This document shows positions 29,031 through 35,567 of a stretch of DNA of 38,107 nt, piece after piece (positions within the stretch are counted from its first letter, which is position 1; each line of letters starts with the position of its first letter). Both the position numbers and the translations under genes were made by a program. Source of the DNA: a virus. The notes under the pieces were generated by a model, which was given only the letters and a program-made list of their open reading frames with translations, was not told where the DNA came from and ran no database searches. The stretch spans positions 1 to 38,107 of IMG/VR virus record IMGVR_UViG_3300032286_000246; one strand, given 5' to 3'.

Positions 29031-29435
29031 TCACCTCAATTTTTGAAATACCTGTATAAAGATAGTGCTTGTTGCTGCTGTTGCGCTTTCATGCGGCACT
29101 CCAGCCTCACTTATCTTATTATAGATGTCAATGTATGCCTGTGAGTAGATAGCAGACAACTCAAATACTAATGCTGCTAAGTCTGGCTTATCGCTTTGCT
29201 CTGTTTGTACTGGCATTGTTTGCGGCTCATCCTCAACTACCTTGTATTTGCCTTTGTCATCAATTAGCTGTATGTTCTGCCCAGACTTATATCTCTCTAT
29301 AACATCGCCAGGCTTTCCGTACACTCTGACTTGGCTTTGATCCTCCAGAGTTACGAGGATGTTTATTGAAGGGCCATACTGTCCTTCCCTTGGCGCACCT
29401 GCACCATATTTTACCACACCTTTAACGATTTTCAT
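29031..29435 (-). CDS. hypothetical protein with OB-like N-terminal region
   Basis: A 134-residue protein. The first 65 residues are beta-rich with a regular pattern (KIVKGVVKYGAGAPREGQYG, ITNILVTLEDQSQVRVYG-like strands and GDVIERYKSGQNIQLID), suggesting an OB or similar nucleic-acid-binding barrel. A flexible acidic linker (VVEDEPQTMPVQTEQSDKPD) leads to a helical C-terminal part that may mediate oligomers. Near recombination and replication genes, a single-strand-binding or recombination helper is plausible but unproven. It overlaps the preceding gene by 14 bases. Confidence 0.6.
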   Translation of the reverse strand: MKIVKGVVKYGAGAPREGQYGPSINILVTLEDQSQVRVYGKPGDVIERYKSGQNIQLIDDKGKYKVVEDEPQTMPVQTEQSDKPDLAALVFELSAIYSQAYIDIYNKISEAGVPHESATAATSTIFIQVFQKLR

Positions 29436-29685
29436 AATAATCTTCTTTTTTGCAGTCTAAAATCTCTTGTTCATATCTATCCCACACATCTGTGAGCTGC
29501 TCCGCTATCCAAGGCACATCGAGTGCTTCTGTCATAATTTCGTTAAATAAAACTTGCTGGGCATCGTCAAGTAAATCGTAGCGGAAGATTTTGTTAATAG
29601 CTTTGTCAACATCTTCTTCTGTTGTTCCTTTAATCTTGTAGTCATCCATAAGGTAGGATGCAAATCTTTTACTAATGTCGTTCAT
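29422..29685 (-). CDS. hypothetical acidic helical protein
   Basis: An 87-residue acidic protein made of helices: SKRFASYLMDDYKIKGTTEE, DVDKAINKIFRYDLLDDAQQ and EQLTDVWDRYEQEILDCKKE. It has no motif I can name. It is first after the terminator at 29711-29732 and overlaps the OB-like gene by 14 bases, so it may act together with that protein. No separate promoter was found in the 56-base gap upstream. Confidence 0.6.
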   Translation of the reverse strand: MNDISKRFASYLMDDYKIKGTTEEDVDKAINKIFRYDLLDDAQQVLFNEIMTEALDVPWIAEQLTDVWDRYEQEILDCKKEDYYENR

Positions 29686-29703
29686 GTTTTTTATATTAAG
29701 GTG

Positions 29704-29732
29704 ATAAAATAGGGCAGCTGGGATTCTGCCCT
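29704..29732 (-). terminator. terminator after the monocistronic gene
   Basis: On the - strand AGGGCAG (29732-29726), 8-base loop, CTGCCCT (29717-29711), then ATTTTATC. It follows the 206-residue gene closely and would limit its transcript to one gene, with partial readthrough into the next genes. Confidence 0.7.
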
Positions 29733-29741
29733 GTGAATTTA

Positions 29742-30362
29742 TTAAGCGTAAATAATTTGTTCTACTAACGATTTGCCATCAATATATCTTAATCTACGTG
29801 TTGGCAATTCTTCTTTGCTTAATTTTTTTGAAGTTGCAGATGGGCGGTAATCAGTTTTTACCAAAGCGTATGCAATAACCCAAAGTTGCTTATCTGTAAA
29901 AGTTGACTGGCTTGTTAAAATATTATAAGCCAAAGATCCTATTGTAAGGTAAGATTTTATTTCGCTTACCTTTCTAGCTATAGCGTCTAATCTTGCTTTG
30001 CTTACATAGCCTCCAACAGATGACACATGATTTTTTGTTTGATTAATAAAGTTAATTGAATTGAAAACTTCTTTTACGCTTACTGGCTCAGAAGTTACTT
30101 CTTCTTTTACATCAACAATAGGAGCATACCAAGCATTCTCAACTTTTCTGCCTCTGCAAGTATAAGAAGTATGGTTAAGGTGATAGTAAATGCCATTTTT
30201 TACAATAACTAAAGGAGCATCTTGTAATTCAATGCCATTTTCTGCAAGGAATTTTTTAGCCGTTTTTTTGTAAATAACTGGCATTATATTCTTTACATTA
30301 ATTAAAGATTTTAAAGCTAATCTTAATTCGTTTTTTGGAGCTAAGTAATTTAAAGTTGTCAT
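29742..30362 (-). CDS. hypothetical protein in a single-gene unit with operator
   Basis: A 206-residue basic protein of unknown function. I use the ATG at 30362 (TTLNYLAPKNELRLALKSLI) because the longer frame to 30446 would translate through the promoter and operator. Features are KKTAKKFLAENGIELQDAPL, an Arg/Cys spot TSYTCRGRKVENAWYAP, a flexible acidic linker and a basic C-terminus (RPSATSKKLSKEELPTRRLR) that could bind nucleic acid. It has its own promoter (30410-30440), a palindromic operator and a terminator, so it is probably an early gene expressed under control of the same regulator as the membrane-protein unit. Confidence 0.68.
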   Translation of the reverse strand: MTTLNYLAPKNELRLALKSLINVKNIMPVIYKKTAKKFLAENGIELQDAPLVIVKNGIYYHLNHTSYTCRGRKVENAWYAPIVDVKEEVTSEPVSVKEVFNSINFINQTKNHVSSVGGYVSKARLDAIARKVSEIKSYLTIGSLAYNILTSQSTFTDKQLWVIAYALVKTDYRPSATSKKLSKEELPTRRLRYIDGKSLVEQIIYA

Positions 30363-30409
30363 GATTGTGTGTTTTTTAAGGTGAATTATCGTTTGTTTCT
30401 TACGATTAT

Positions 30410-30440
30410 CAAATATACAAAGTATATTTATAATATACAA
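30410..30440 (-). promoter_or_regulatory. early promoter with palindromic operator (site 2)
   Basis: On the - strand TTG (30440-30438), 20 bases, TATATTTG (30417-30410), a good Bacteroidetes promoter; the transcript would start about 30404, some 42 bases before the ATG. The inverted repeat AAATATAC-AAA-GTATATTT (30411-30429), identical to the one at 24580-24598, covers the -7 box. A bound dimer would block it. Confidence 0.72.
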
Positions 30441-30469
30441 GCACAATTAAAAATAAATGTAAATTATTT

Positions 30470-31198
30470 TCATTTTTTTATTACTTTCCTCCACACAGCC
30501 AATTTCTGAGCGATCACTACGGCTCTTTTCATGTTGCCCTGTTCTATTTTCTTGGCATGGCTGCGGATGGTCATAAGGTCTAATGACTCTGGTGGCTCTT
30601 TAAGTGCGATGGCCTGGGCTTCTTCCCATAATTCTCTTTTCTCCCCTTTCTCGTATGTTATCATGTCAAACTTTAGGCACATATCATACCAGTATAGCGG
30701 CACATCTTCCCATGTCTTTCCGGTAAATTCTTTAATAATTGTTGGAAATTCTGCATACAATTTCTCTCTCTCCAATCTTCCGCGTTCCTCCATTTGTACC
30801 TGGTGCCGGAGTGCTGCTACTTCGTTGTCATGGCTTGCTATTATTTTCCTTCTGTAAGTCATATAGCCATTTAGTATCTTCCCTATAGTGTGCATATTTG
30901 CCTTGCCATAGAATTTAACATCATCATCCAGTTCCAGGCTTTCAGCGGAGAAGAGCCGAAAAGCTATTTCAATCTCATTGGCTGCTATCTGCCCAAATGT
31001 TTTTACTATCTCCTTGGCAATGTTTGCATAGAAAGCTAAATCTCCATCAATGCCGTACATTGGAAACACCGAGCTGATAACATTCAATGTTTGTTTATAC
31101 GCGTCCTTCTGCTCCATGTTGGCAATGCGGTTAGATCGGGCTGTGATGATTGCCTGCTCATCGGAGTTGCGAGGTTGGTACTTTGTTAAATTACTCAT
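30470..31198 (-). CDS. hypothetical protein, probable replication accessory
   Basis: A 242-residue, mostly helical protein with DLAFYANIAKEIVKTFGQIA, DVKFYGKANMHTIGKILNGY and a long charged helix EVAALRHQVQMEERGRLERE, followed by a basic end. I read it as a type common in Bacteroidetes phages next to initiator genes. Its place downstream of the winged-helix initiator (31626-32552) suggests a helicase-loader or initiator-partner role, as phages without their own polymerase usually encode one. No Walker motif is present, so it is not an AAA+ loader. Confidence 0.55.
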   Translation of the reverse strand: MSNLTKYQPRNSDEQAIITARSNRIANMEQKDAYKQTLNVISSVFPMYGIDGDLAFYANIAKEIVKTFGQIAANEIEIAFRLFSAESLELDDDVKFYGKANMHTIGKILNGYMTYRRKIIASHDNEVAALRHQVQMEERGRLEREKLYAEFPTIIKEFTGKTWEDVPLYWYDMCLKFDMITYEKGEKRELWEEAQAIALKEPPESLDLMTIRSHAKKIEQGNMKRAVVIAQKLAVWRKVIKK

Positions 31199-31400
31199 TA
31201 GTAAATTGTTTTAGTTTGTGATAGCTTCTTTGGTATTCAATGTATTTCTGCCTTTGCTCCCTGCTCATGGCATGGTACTTGGCGCGGAGGCGGAGGTTCT
31301 CGCGTTCTCGGATCTTCTTGTAAGTATATTTGTTCATGGTTGCGCGGTACTTCTTCATGTACTCACGCATATAGGCATTGCGGTCTTGTTTATTCTTCAT
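31191..31400 (-). CDS. small very basic protein
   Basis: A 69-residue protein with an extreme positive charge: KNKQDRNAYMREYMKKYRAT, NKYTYKKIRERENLRLRAKY and REQRQKYIEYQRSYHKLKQF. It is one long amphipathic helix or two and very likely binds nucleic acid. Similar YMREYMKKYR-type starts occur in small phage proteins related to HNH or zinc-finger proteins, but no cysteines are present here. It overlaps both neighbours by 8 and 11 bases. Confidence 0.6.
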   Translation of the reverse strand: MKNKQDRNAYMREYMKKYRATMNKYTYKKIRERENLRLRAKYHAMSREQRQKYIEYQRSYHKLKQFTNE

Positions 31401-31629
31401 AATTTTCTATTTCATGTTCAACTTCTTCCCAATAGTAATATTCATCATAGCTACCTTCTACTTCAATATTCCATTTTTCTTTTAACACTTCCCGTGCTGC
31501 AAATAAAGCGCAATGCTTTGCCAAAATAGATACAAGGATTTCCTGCCCTAATTCTCCTCCAATGTCTTGGATTAAAATATAGTAGTGATTAAATAGCTCT
31601 TTGGCTTTTTCTTTGGGTGTTTGTTTCAT
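31390..31629 (-). CDS. hypothetical small protein
   Basis: A 79-residue acidic protein: helix PKEKAKELFNHYYILIQDIG, EILVSILAKHCALFAAREVL and a Glu/Tyr-rich tail (SYDEYYYWEEVEHEIENYEE). The opening part, TPKEKAKELFNHY, is typical for small phage proteins of unknown role. The acidic tail could mimic nucleic acid or contact SSB-type surfaces, but this is speculation. It overlaps the initiator gene stop by four bases. Confidence 0.6.
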   Translation of the reverse strand: MKQTPKEKAKELFNHYYILIQDIGGELGQEILVSILAKHCALFAAREVLKEKWNIEVEGSYDEYYYWEEVEHEIENYEE

Positions 31630-32552
31630 GGTTGATATTCATTTACGAGCCTTTCAATTTCCTCCTGCCTCCGCTTCTCCTGTGCGGCAGGGTTGGAATA
31701 CATAAATTTAGTATAAATATTATTTGCCTGGGAGTAGATATTGCTAATAGTAAAGTTAGCCTTTAGCCACTTATCGGATATTTGCCATGCAGCAGTAGTA
31801 AACATTGTCACCATTTCATCAGCTGCCTGCTCACTTGCAGATACCTTTTTTAGCCATGTTACTAATTTTTTACAGTTTGCACCATCCTTGGCTGTCATGA
31901 TATAATTATTCTTGTCAGAAGGATAAGTAACACCTGCAAGCCGTTCATAGGTGGAAGCAAAGGCGGAGAAACAGAGGTAGGTCTCGGAGGGTTCGCGTTC
32001 CTTTACCTTTTCTTTTTTCGCAAAATTTTCTTTTGGGTCAGAGTCAGTGTTCAGAGAATCAAGGATAGACTGCCTTGTAAAAGAATTTTTTATTTTTGGT
32101 TGAGGAGGAGTGAAAGGCATTTCACAATCCTTTAATACTTTAATATTGTTAATACTTCTATTGGCTAATACTTCTTGGGTGTTCATGACTGAAGGTGTCC
32201 CCTCTTCATGGGTGAATACCTCCCCCTCTTCATTGGTGAATGGGGTGGTATCTAAATTTGACATACTTTTGCCTGTAACAAACACTCCTATAAATTCAGT
32301 TTCAATTTTATAAAGGTTACTTGTTTGGCTTCCGTCTGGTCTAAATCTTTGTTTTACGCTAATAATTTTTCTTGTTACCAATTCATTTTTAATCCTTAAA
32401 ATCTTTGAATCGCTAAATTTACATTGTTCAATTAATTTTTTGTTTGAAGGAAAACACATTTTATTTTCATTCATAAAATTAACTATATGGCAAAGTAAAA
32501 ATAATTGGTCTGGTGTTACCTGTGGTAAAAGCCTTGTATCTATGTTTATCAT
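31626..32552 (-). CDS. winged-helix replication initiator-like protein (lambda O-like)
   Basis: A 308-residue protein likely to open or mark the replication origin. The N-terminal 85 residues form a winged helix of the HTH_36 type: VTPDQLFLLCHIVNFMNENK, CFPSNKKLIEQCKFSDSKIL and a wing ELVTRKIISVKQRFRPDG. A disordered middle (about 95-185) leads to a helical C-terminal part (CKKLVTWLKKVSASEQAADE, TTAAWQISDKWLKANFTISN) that probably contacts the helicase machinery. Initiators of this kind often carry their origin inside the gene; I did not identify clear iterons there. It overlaps the ParB-like gene by four bases. Confidence 0.72.
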   Translation of the reverse strand: MINIDTRLLPQVTPDQLFLLCHIVNFMNENKMCFPSNKKLIEQCKFSDSKILRIKNELVTRKIISVKQRFRPDGSQTSNLYKIETEFIGVFVTGKSMSNLDTTPFTNEEGEVFTHEEGTPSVMNTQEVLANRSINNIKVLKDCEMPFTPPQPKIKNSFTRQSILDSLNTDSDPKENFAKKEKVKEREPSETYLCFSAFASTYERLAGVTYPSDKNNYIMTAKDGANCKKLVTWLKKVSASEQAADEMVTMFTTAAWQISDKWLKANFTISNIYSQANNIYTKFMYSNPAAQEKRRQEEIERLVNEYQP

Positions 32553-33004
32553 AATTCTAATTTAGCTTGTTTACCAAAATTTTTATTAAATACAAATACG
32601 TGTACTGCATGATTATCCATCTTATCAATAGGTTTACTTTCCGCAGATATCTGCTTAATGTCTGTTCTTTTTCCTTGATTTTCCTTTGCCTTTTCCCTAA
32701 ATACATCCTCAAGTTGCAATGCTAAAACGCTTCTTTGGTAATTAGATAAATTCCTTCTTCCAAACTGGTTATTAATCATCCATTCCTTAACACGATTAAT
32801 ATTATCAAACTTCTTTTCAAGTGTTTTATAATTTATGTCGTGTTCCTGTGCAATCCTGTATCGGTTGTGTCCGTCGATTAAAATACCATTCCATGTAATC
32901 AATGGTTCGCGAATTCCTTCTTCAAGAATATTGCGCTCCAGCTGCTTAAATTCCTCGTTTGATAATGGGGGAATAAGGCTTTCAAGTTCCTGTAATATTT
33001 GCAT
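32549..33004 (-). CDS. ParB/Spo0J N-terminal-like domain protein
   Basis: A 151-residue protein with the ParB-type NTPase/nuclease fold: LIPPLSNEEFKQLERNILEE, GIREPLITWNGILIDGHNRY (with the GxxxxDGHNR signature) and RIAQEHDINYKTLEK. The later part (WMINNQFGRRNLSNYQRSVL) is a helical region seen in phage and plasmid relatives. I use ATG at 33004; the longer frame to 33058 would run through the terminator hairpin of the leader. No ParA partner is present, so a role in gene control, DNA modification or replication is more likely than partition. First gene of the replication operon. Confidence 0.8.
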   Translation of the reverse strand: MQILQELESLIPPLSNEEFKQLERNILEEGIREPLITWNGILIDGHNRYRIAQEHDINYKTLEKKFDNINRVKEWMINNQFGRRNLSNYQRSVLALQLEDVFREKAKENQGKRTDIKQISAESKPIDKMDNHAVHVFVFNKNFGKQAKLEL

Positions 33005-33104
33005 AGGTAAAATAAAAAATGCCCGACAGGTGGACGCTATCGGGCAAAGGTGAAACAAAGATTTGTTTCAAGCTCCTTTGAATGGCGTCCACTCCGTTCA
33101 AAGA
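33005..33104 (-). ncRNA. structured leader RNA of the replication operon
   Basis: From the predicted start near 33104 the leader forms hairpin 1 (CTTTGAACGG / CCATTCAAAG, 33103-33076, one A-C mismatch), hairpin 2 (TGAAACAAA / TTTGTTTCA, 33070-33051) and a terminator hairpin 3 (TGCCCGA / TCGGGCA, 33046-33020) with a T-rich tail. Hairpin 1 exposes GTGGACGC (33092-33085), the exact complement of GCGTCCAC in the loop of hairpin 3 (33037-33030). Pairing of these loops could prevent or shape termination before the ParB-like gene. Confidence 0.6.
33007..33046 (-). terminator. intrinsic terminator (possible attenuator) before the ParB-like gene
   Basis: On the - strand TGCCCGA, 13-base loop, TCGGGCA, then TTTTTTATTTT. 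It ends 15 bases before the ATG at 33004. It either ends transcripts of the genes upstream (33126-36385) or, together with the promoter at 33110-33139, works as an attenuator for the replication operon. Confidence 0.78.
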
Positions 33105-33109
33105 ATACA

Positions 33110-33139
33110 CAAATATAATACTTTTTTAATTCTTTTCAA
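33110..33139 (-). promoter_or_regulatory. Bacteroidetes-type promoter for the replication operon
   Basis: On the - strand TTG (33139-33137), exactly 19 bases, then TATATTTG (33117-33110): a full match to the Bacteroidetes -33/-7 pattern. It overlaps the 3' end of the upstream gene (33126-33359). Transcription should begin near 33104, directly at hairpin 1 of the leader. Confidence 0.75.
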
Positions 33140-33359
33140 CTATTTGTTTTACCTCATTCTTATCCTCTATGAACCCACTGCCATGACTCCCTCCGACTAT
33201 TTTGAGGTACTGGTTCTCCACGCTGGCACTGTTTATAATCACCTGGGCAACATCTGCAACAACCTTGGCTTTGGCAATGTCATAGGTGGATTCGGGGTCG
33301 GTCAGTTCTTCAAGAACGGAGAATAGGTGGTTGCGTAAATCGCTGATTTTGTTTTTCAT
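33126..33359 (-). CDS. hypothetical small protein
   Basis: A 77-residue protein: KNKISDLRNHLFSVLEELTD, then AKAKVVADVAQVIINSASVE and a polar end. The layout DLRNHLF...LxD...AKVVADVAQVIINSAxVE is one I associate with a small conserved protein of Bacteroidetes phages without known function. It overlaps the next gene upstream by four bases, and its 3' end carries the promoter for the replication operon. Confidence 0.65.
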   Translation of the reverse strand: MKNKISDLRNHLFSVLEELTDPESTYDIAKAKVVADVAQVIINSASVENQYLKIVGGSHGSGFIEDKNEVKQIVEKN

Positions 33360-33571
33360 TTTGTTAATCTTTTAATTAAGTCGTTAAAATTATCTTGGCT
33401 TGTTCTGCCATTTCTGCGTTTATCATCGCCAAACATTTCTAATTTATACTGCAAATCATGGAGTTTATTAAACACTCCTAATTCTTTATAATGAGGATTT
33501 TCTACTACTTTGTACTTATACTCCGCCATTGCTTCCGCTAATATTCGAGCTTCGTCTTTTGTGAGTCTCAT
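33356..33571 (-). CDS. hypothetical small protein
   Basis: A 71-residue helical protein: RLTKDEARILAEAMAEYKYK, VENPHYKELGVFNKLHDLQY and a basic C-terminus (DDKRRNGRTSQDNFNDLIKR). The start TKDEARILAEAMAEYKY is typical for small phage regulators or unknowns. Its first 56 bases overlap, in another frame, the end of the HNH gene (33516-34205), which suggests that the HNH gene was inserted here and its 3' end was trimmed into the neighbour. Confidence 0.62.
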   Translation of the reverse strand: MRLTKDEARILAEAMAEYKYKVVENPHYKELGVFNKLHDLQYKLEMFGDDKRRNGRTSQDNFNDLIKRLTK

Positions 33572-34205
33572 TTGCTATTCTTTTAATTTGGTTTACTAAT
33601 TGTTGAACTTCCCTTAACTCTGGCGGCACACGGCTTATCCATAGGTTAAGCACTGCCAGTTCTCCCCGTGACATAAGACAGAGGTTGTCAAGGTTATTAT
33701 TGTCTATATTCCCATCCATGCGGAAAACAACGTAGCCCTTGGGCACTGGGCCGTGGACTTCTTCCCAGTTGTGCCTGGCAAGGGAGAGCCATCTGCCGTG
33801 ATCGACTTTAATTTCTACATACTCAACTATCTTTCTAATTGAGCCAATAGGTTTATAGTTGTAAGGAATGTTACCTTTAACATAACTTGATGCCACTAAC
33901 CTTGCACGGTGTTCTGGAGATAAATTTTTGCCTTTGTTCCAAGGGGTAAAGCCTTTTTTAAAGCAAGTGCTTCTTAAAGGTGATTTTATTCGACCTATTT
34001 CAGATACACGACGCATATTTAAAGATAAAAAACCTTTACATTTCTTTACTCCTATTTTATTAGCTGCTACTCCAATGGATACAGATGTCCTGCCCATTAT
34101 TAAAGATAAATCTTCATTGTGAATATATGGGTAATAGGTTTTTAAAAACTCTATTTCTTCATCTTTATAGCGAACCTTTACACTTTTTTGAATATCATTC
34201 CCCAT
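33516..34205 (-). CDS. HNH homing-type endonuclease
   Basis: A 229-residue site-specific nuclease of the free-standing homing type. The N-terminal part has a helix-turn-helix-like region (DEEIEFLKTYYPYIHNEDLS, LIMGRTSVSIGVAANKIGVK), then FKKGFTPWNKGKNLSPEHRA, a linker motif typical for such phage enzymes. The HNH core is ARHNWEEVHGPVPKGYVVFR with DGNIDNNNLDNLCLMSR: H, H, D and N residues in the usual order. It overlaps the methyltransferase gene by 28 bases and the following gene by 56 bases, consistent with late insertion into a compact operon. Confidence 0.85.
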   Translation of the reverse strand: MGNDIQKSVKVRYKDEEIEFLKTYYPYIHNEDLSLIMGRTSVSIGVAANKIGVKKCKGFLSLNMRRVSEIGRIKSPLRSTCFKKGFTPWNKGKNLSPEHRARLVASSYVKGNIPYNYKPIGSIRKIVEYVEIKVDHGRWLSLARHNWEEVHGPVPKGYVVFRMDGNIDNNNLDNLCLMSRGELAVLNLWISRVPPELREVQQLVNQIKRIANETHKRRSSNISGSNGGV

Positions 34206-34747
34206 GATGTAACAGATTTTTCATCGCAATGAAATTTGAAATTATATTGCTCAAACATTGATATCCATTCCTCTTTGCTTTTAAGGTTAATGTGTCCCCA
34301 TTCGGCATCCCACTCTGGTGTAGTTCGATTTGGAGTAGATGTAAAATAGAAATACTTTGTACAGGCTTTGCTAAGTTCCGGAATGATTAGTTTTAAATCT
34401 TGGTCAAATATATGCTCAAATACTTCTGTGGAATAAATAGCATCATATTTGCCTTTAACTTTAAACTTACCATTTGGCAATAAATACCGGTCCGGATCAA
34501 CACCTTTGCTAATAGCAAATTCTCTTTCATAAATATTAATGTCATAACCCATATAGTCATACAAGTTATTATTGATACAAGCAGATAAGAAAAAGCCAAG
34601 TCCAGAACCAAACTCAAATACACTTTTGCAGCCAATTGTTTTAAGGCATTGCACACCGTTAGCGTGGAGGTTAACAAGGCTTTGGTAGTTGGTAGTGGTA
34701 AAGCCAAGTTCAACGGATTTGTCGAAGAAGAATTTATCGTCTATCAT
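34178..34747 (-). CDS. class I SAM-dependent methyltransferase
   Basis: A 189-residue enzyme with the SAM-binding loop CKSVFEFGSGLGFFLSACIN (residues about 40-59, motif I FEFGSGLG), the acidic D after strand 2 (YMGYDINIYE), and a motif IV region KYDAIYSTEVFEHIFDQDLK. The type is that of small-molecule or sugar methyltransferases (Methyltransf_23-like) and not of DNA methylases, since no (D/N)PPY motif exists. A possible substrate is a glycan or nucleotide sugar, in line with the two glycosyltransferases. It ends overlapping the HNH gene. Confidence 0.8.
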   Translation of the reverse strand: MIDDKFFFDKSVELGFTTTNYQSLVNLHANGVQCLKTIGCKSVFEFGSGLGFFLSACINNNLYDYMGYDINIYEREFAISKGVDPDRYLLPNGKFKVKGKYDAIYSTEVFEHIFDQDLKLIIPELSKACTKYFYFTSTPNRTTPEWDAEWGHINLKSKEEWISMFEQYNFKFHCDEKSVTSWGMIFKKV

Positions 34748-34749
34748 TT

Positions 34750-35550
34750 TTAATATTCTAAGTTAGGAAAACTTGTTTTTACTGTCCAGTATTCTGTTGA
34801 TAAATTAGATCTGACTTTCCATAAATTACTTGTATGGTATCCAGATTTGTAAAAGCATTTGCAGATATTATCTACTATTTGCTTTGGCTTCATGCCTTTG
34901 TTATATTTGCTATAAATATACTTCTTGCAACCTTTATACCTTGGAAGATTCATAACGCTTGCCCATCCATCTATCATAGACTGGTAATCATTGTACGCTT
35001 GAAAGTCACATGGTATCTTCTTTCCTCCCTTATAGCAGTCATCCATTGCTTTCATCTTATTTCCTTTACCTGTGTACTTTATTCCTCCCGGATTAAGTGC
35101 CTTTAACATCAATTTACTTTCTAATCCATTGTTTGTTGCCTCAATGATAAAGAAGGCATAGATAACAGATATAGGCAGATTAGTCTTTTTATGCATAGAA
35201 TAAAAGAAATCATCGTACATAAAGCCTAAGTAAATTCGTCTTAAATCTATTAAACTCTTTCCTTTTAATCTTTGGAATCCTACTGCATCCATGTAATCGT
35301 ACAGCTCATCTTTCTCCATGCTCTTAATAGTATTGCCAGGAAGATTCTTTACATTAATAATAGCAAAGTTTTCCTGCGGATATTCCTTTGCTGGATTAGG
35401 TGCAGAGTTCTGTGCTTTGTAACTACCTCCTGCAAAACTGCTGATGTACATGGAAAGGCATAGCATAATGCCAAGCAGGATAAGTTTAAAGATGTTGCGT
35501 CTGCGAGTGATGGGAGAGTATATTTCCCATTCAAATTGGTTTTGTTTCAT
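34750..35550 (-). CDS. membrane-anchored glucosaminidase (FlgJ/LytB-like)
   Basis: A 266-residue enzyme for cutting the sugar chain of peptidoglycan. I use ATG at 35550; the longer frame to 35589 runs into the preceding gene spacing. A basic start (SPITRRRNIFK) precedes one hydrophobic segment LILLGIMLCLSMYISSFAGG, a signal anchor or signal peptide. The domain follows: FYSMHKKTNLPISVIYAFFI, IIEATNNGLESKLMLKALNP with the catalytic-type Glu, GGIKYTGKGNKMKAMDD and DFQAYNDYQSMIDGWASVMN. The gene lies in the early leftward block, far from the holin-endolysin cassette. Confidence 0.78.
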   Translation of the reverse strand: MKQNQFEWEIYSPITRRRNIFKLILLGIMLCLSMYISSFAGGSYKAQNSAPNPAKEYPQENFAIINVKNLPGNTIKSMEKDELYDYMDAVGFQRLKGKSLIDLRRIYLGFMYDDFFYSMHKKTNLPISVIYAFFIIEATNNGLESKLMLKALNPGGIKYTGKGNKMKAMDDCYKGGKKIPCDFQAYNDYQSMIDGWASVMNLPRYKGCKKYIYSKYNKGMKPKQIVDNICKCFYKSGYHTSNLWKVRSNLSTEYWTVKTSFPNLEY

Positions 35551-35566
35551 ACTAATTGATTTATAA
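35548..35566 (-). repeat. initiation-leader repeat, copy 1
   Basis: On the - strand TTATAAATCAATTAGTATG ends in the glucosaminidase start codon. A near-identical 19-base string stands at the start of the next gene upstream (35976-35994), one base different. A repeated leader could help ribosomes bind without a Shine-Dalgarno sequence. Confidence 0.55.
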
Positions 35567-35567
35567 T

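Noticed and set aside
32549-33004. ParB of a phage-plasmid partition system
   Set aside because: Only the ParB N-terminal-like domain is present, with no ParA and no visible parS array.
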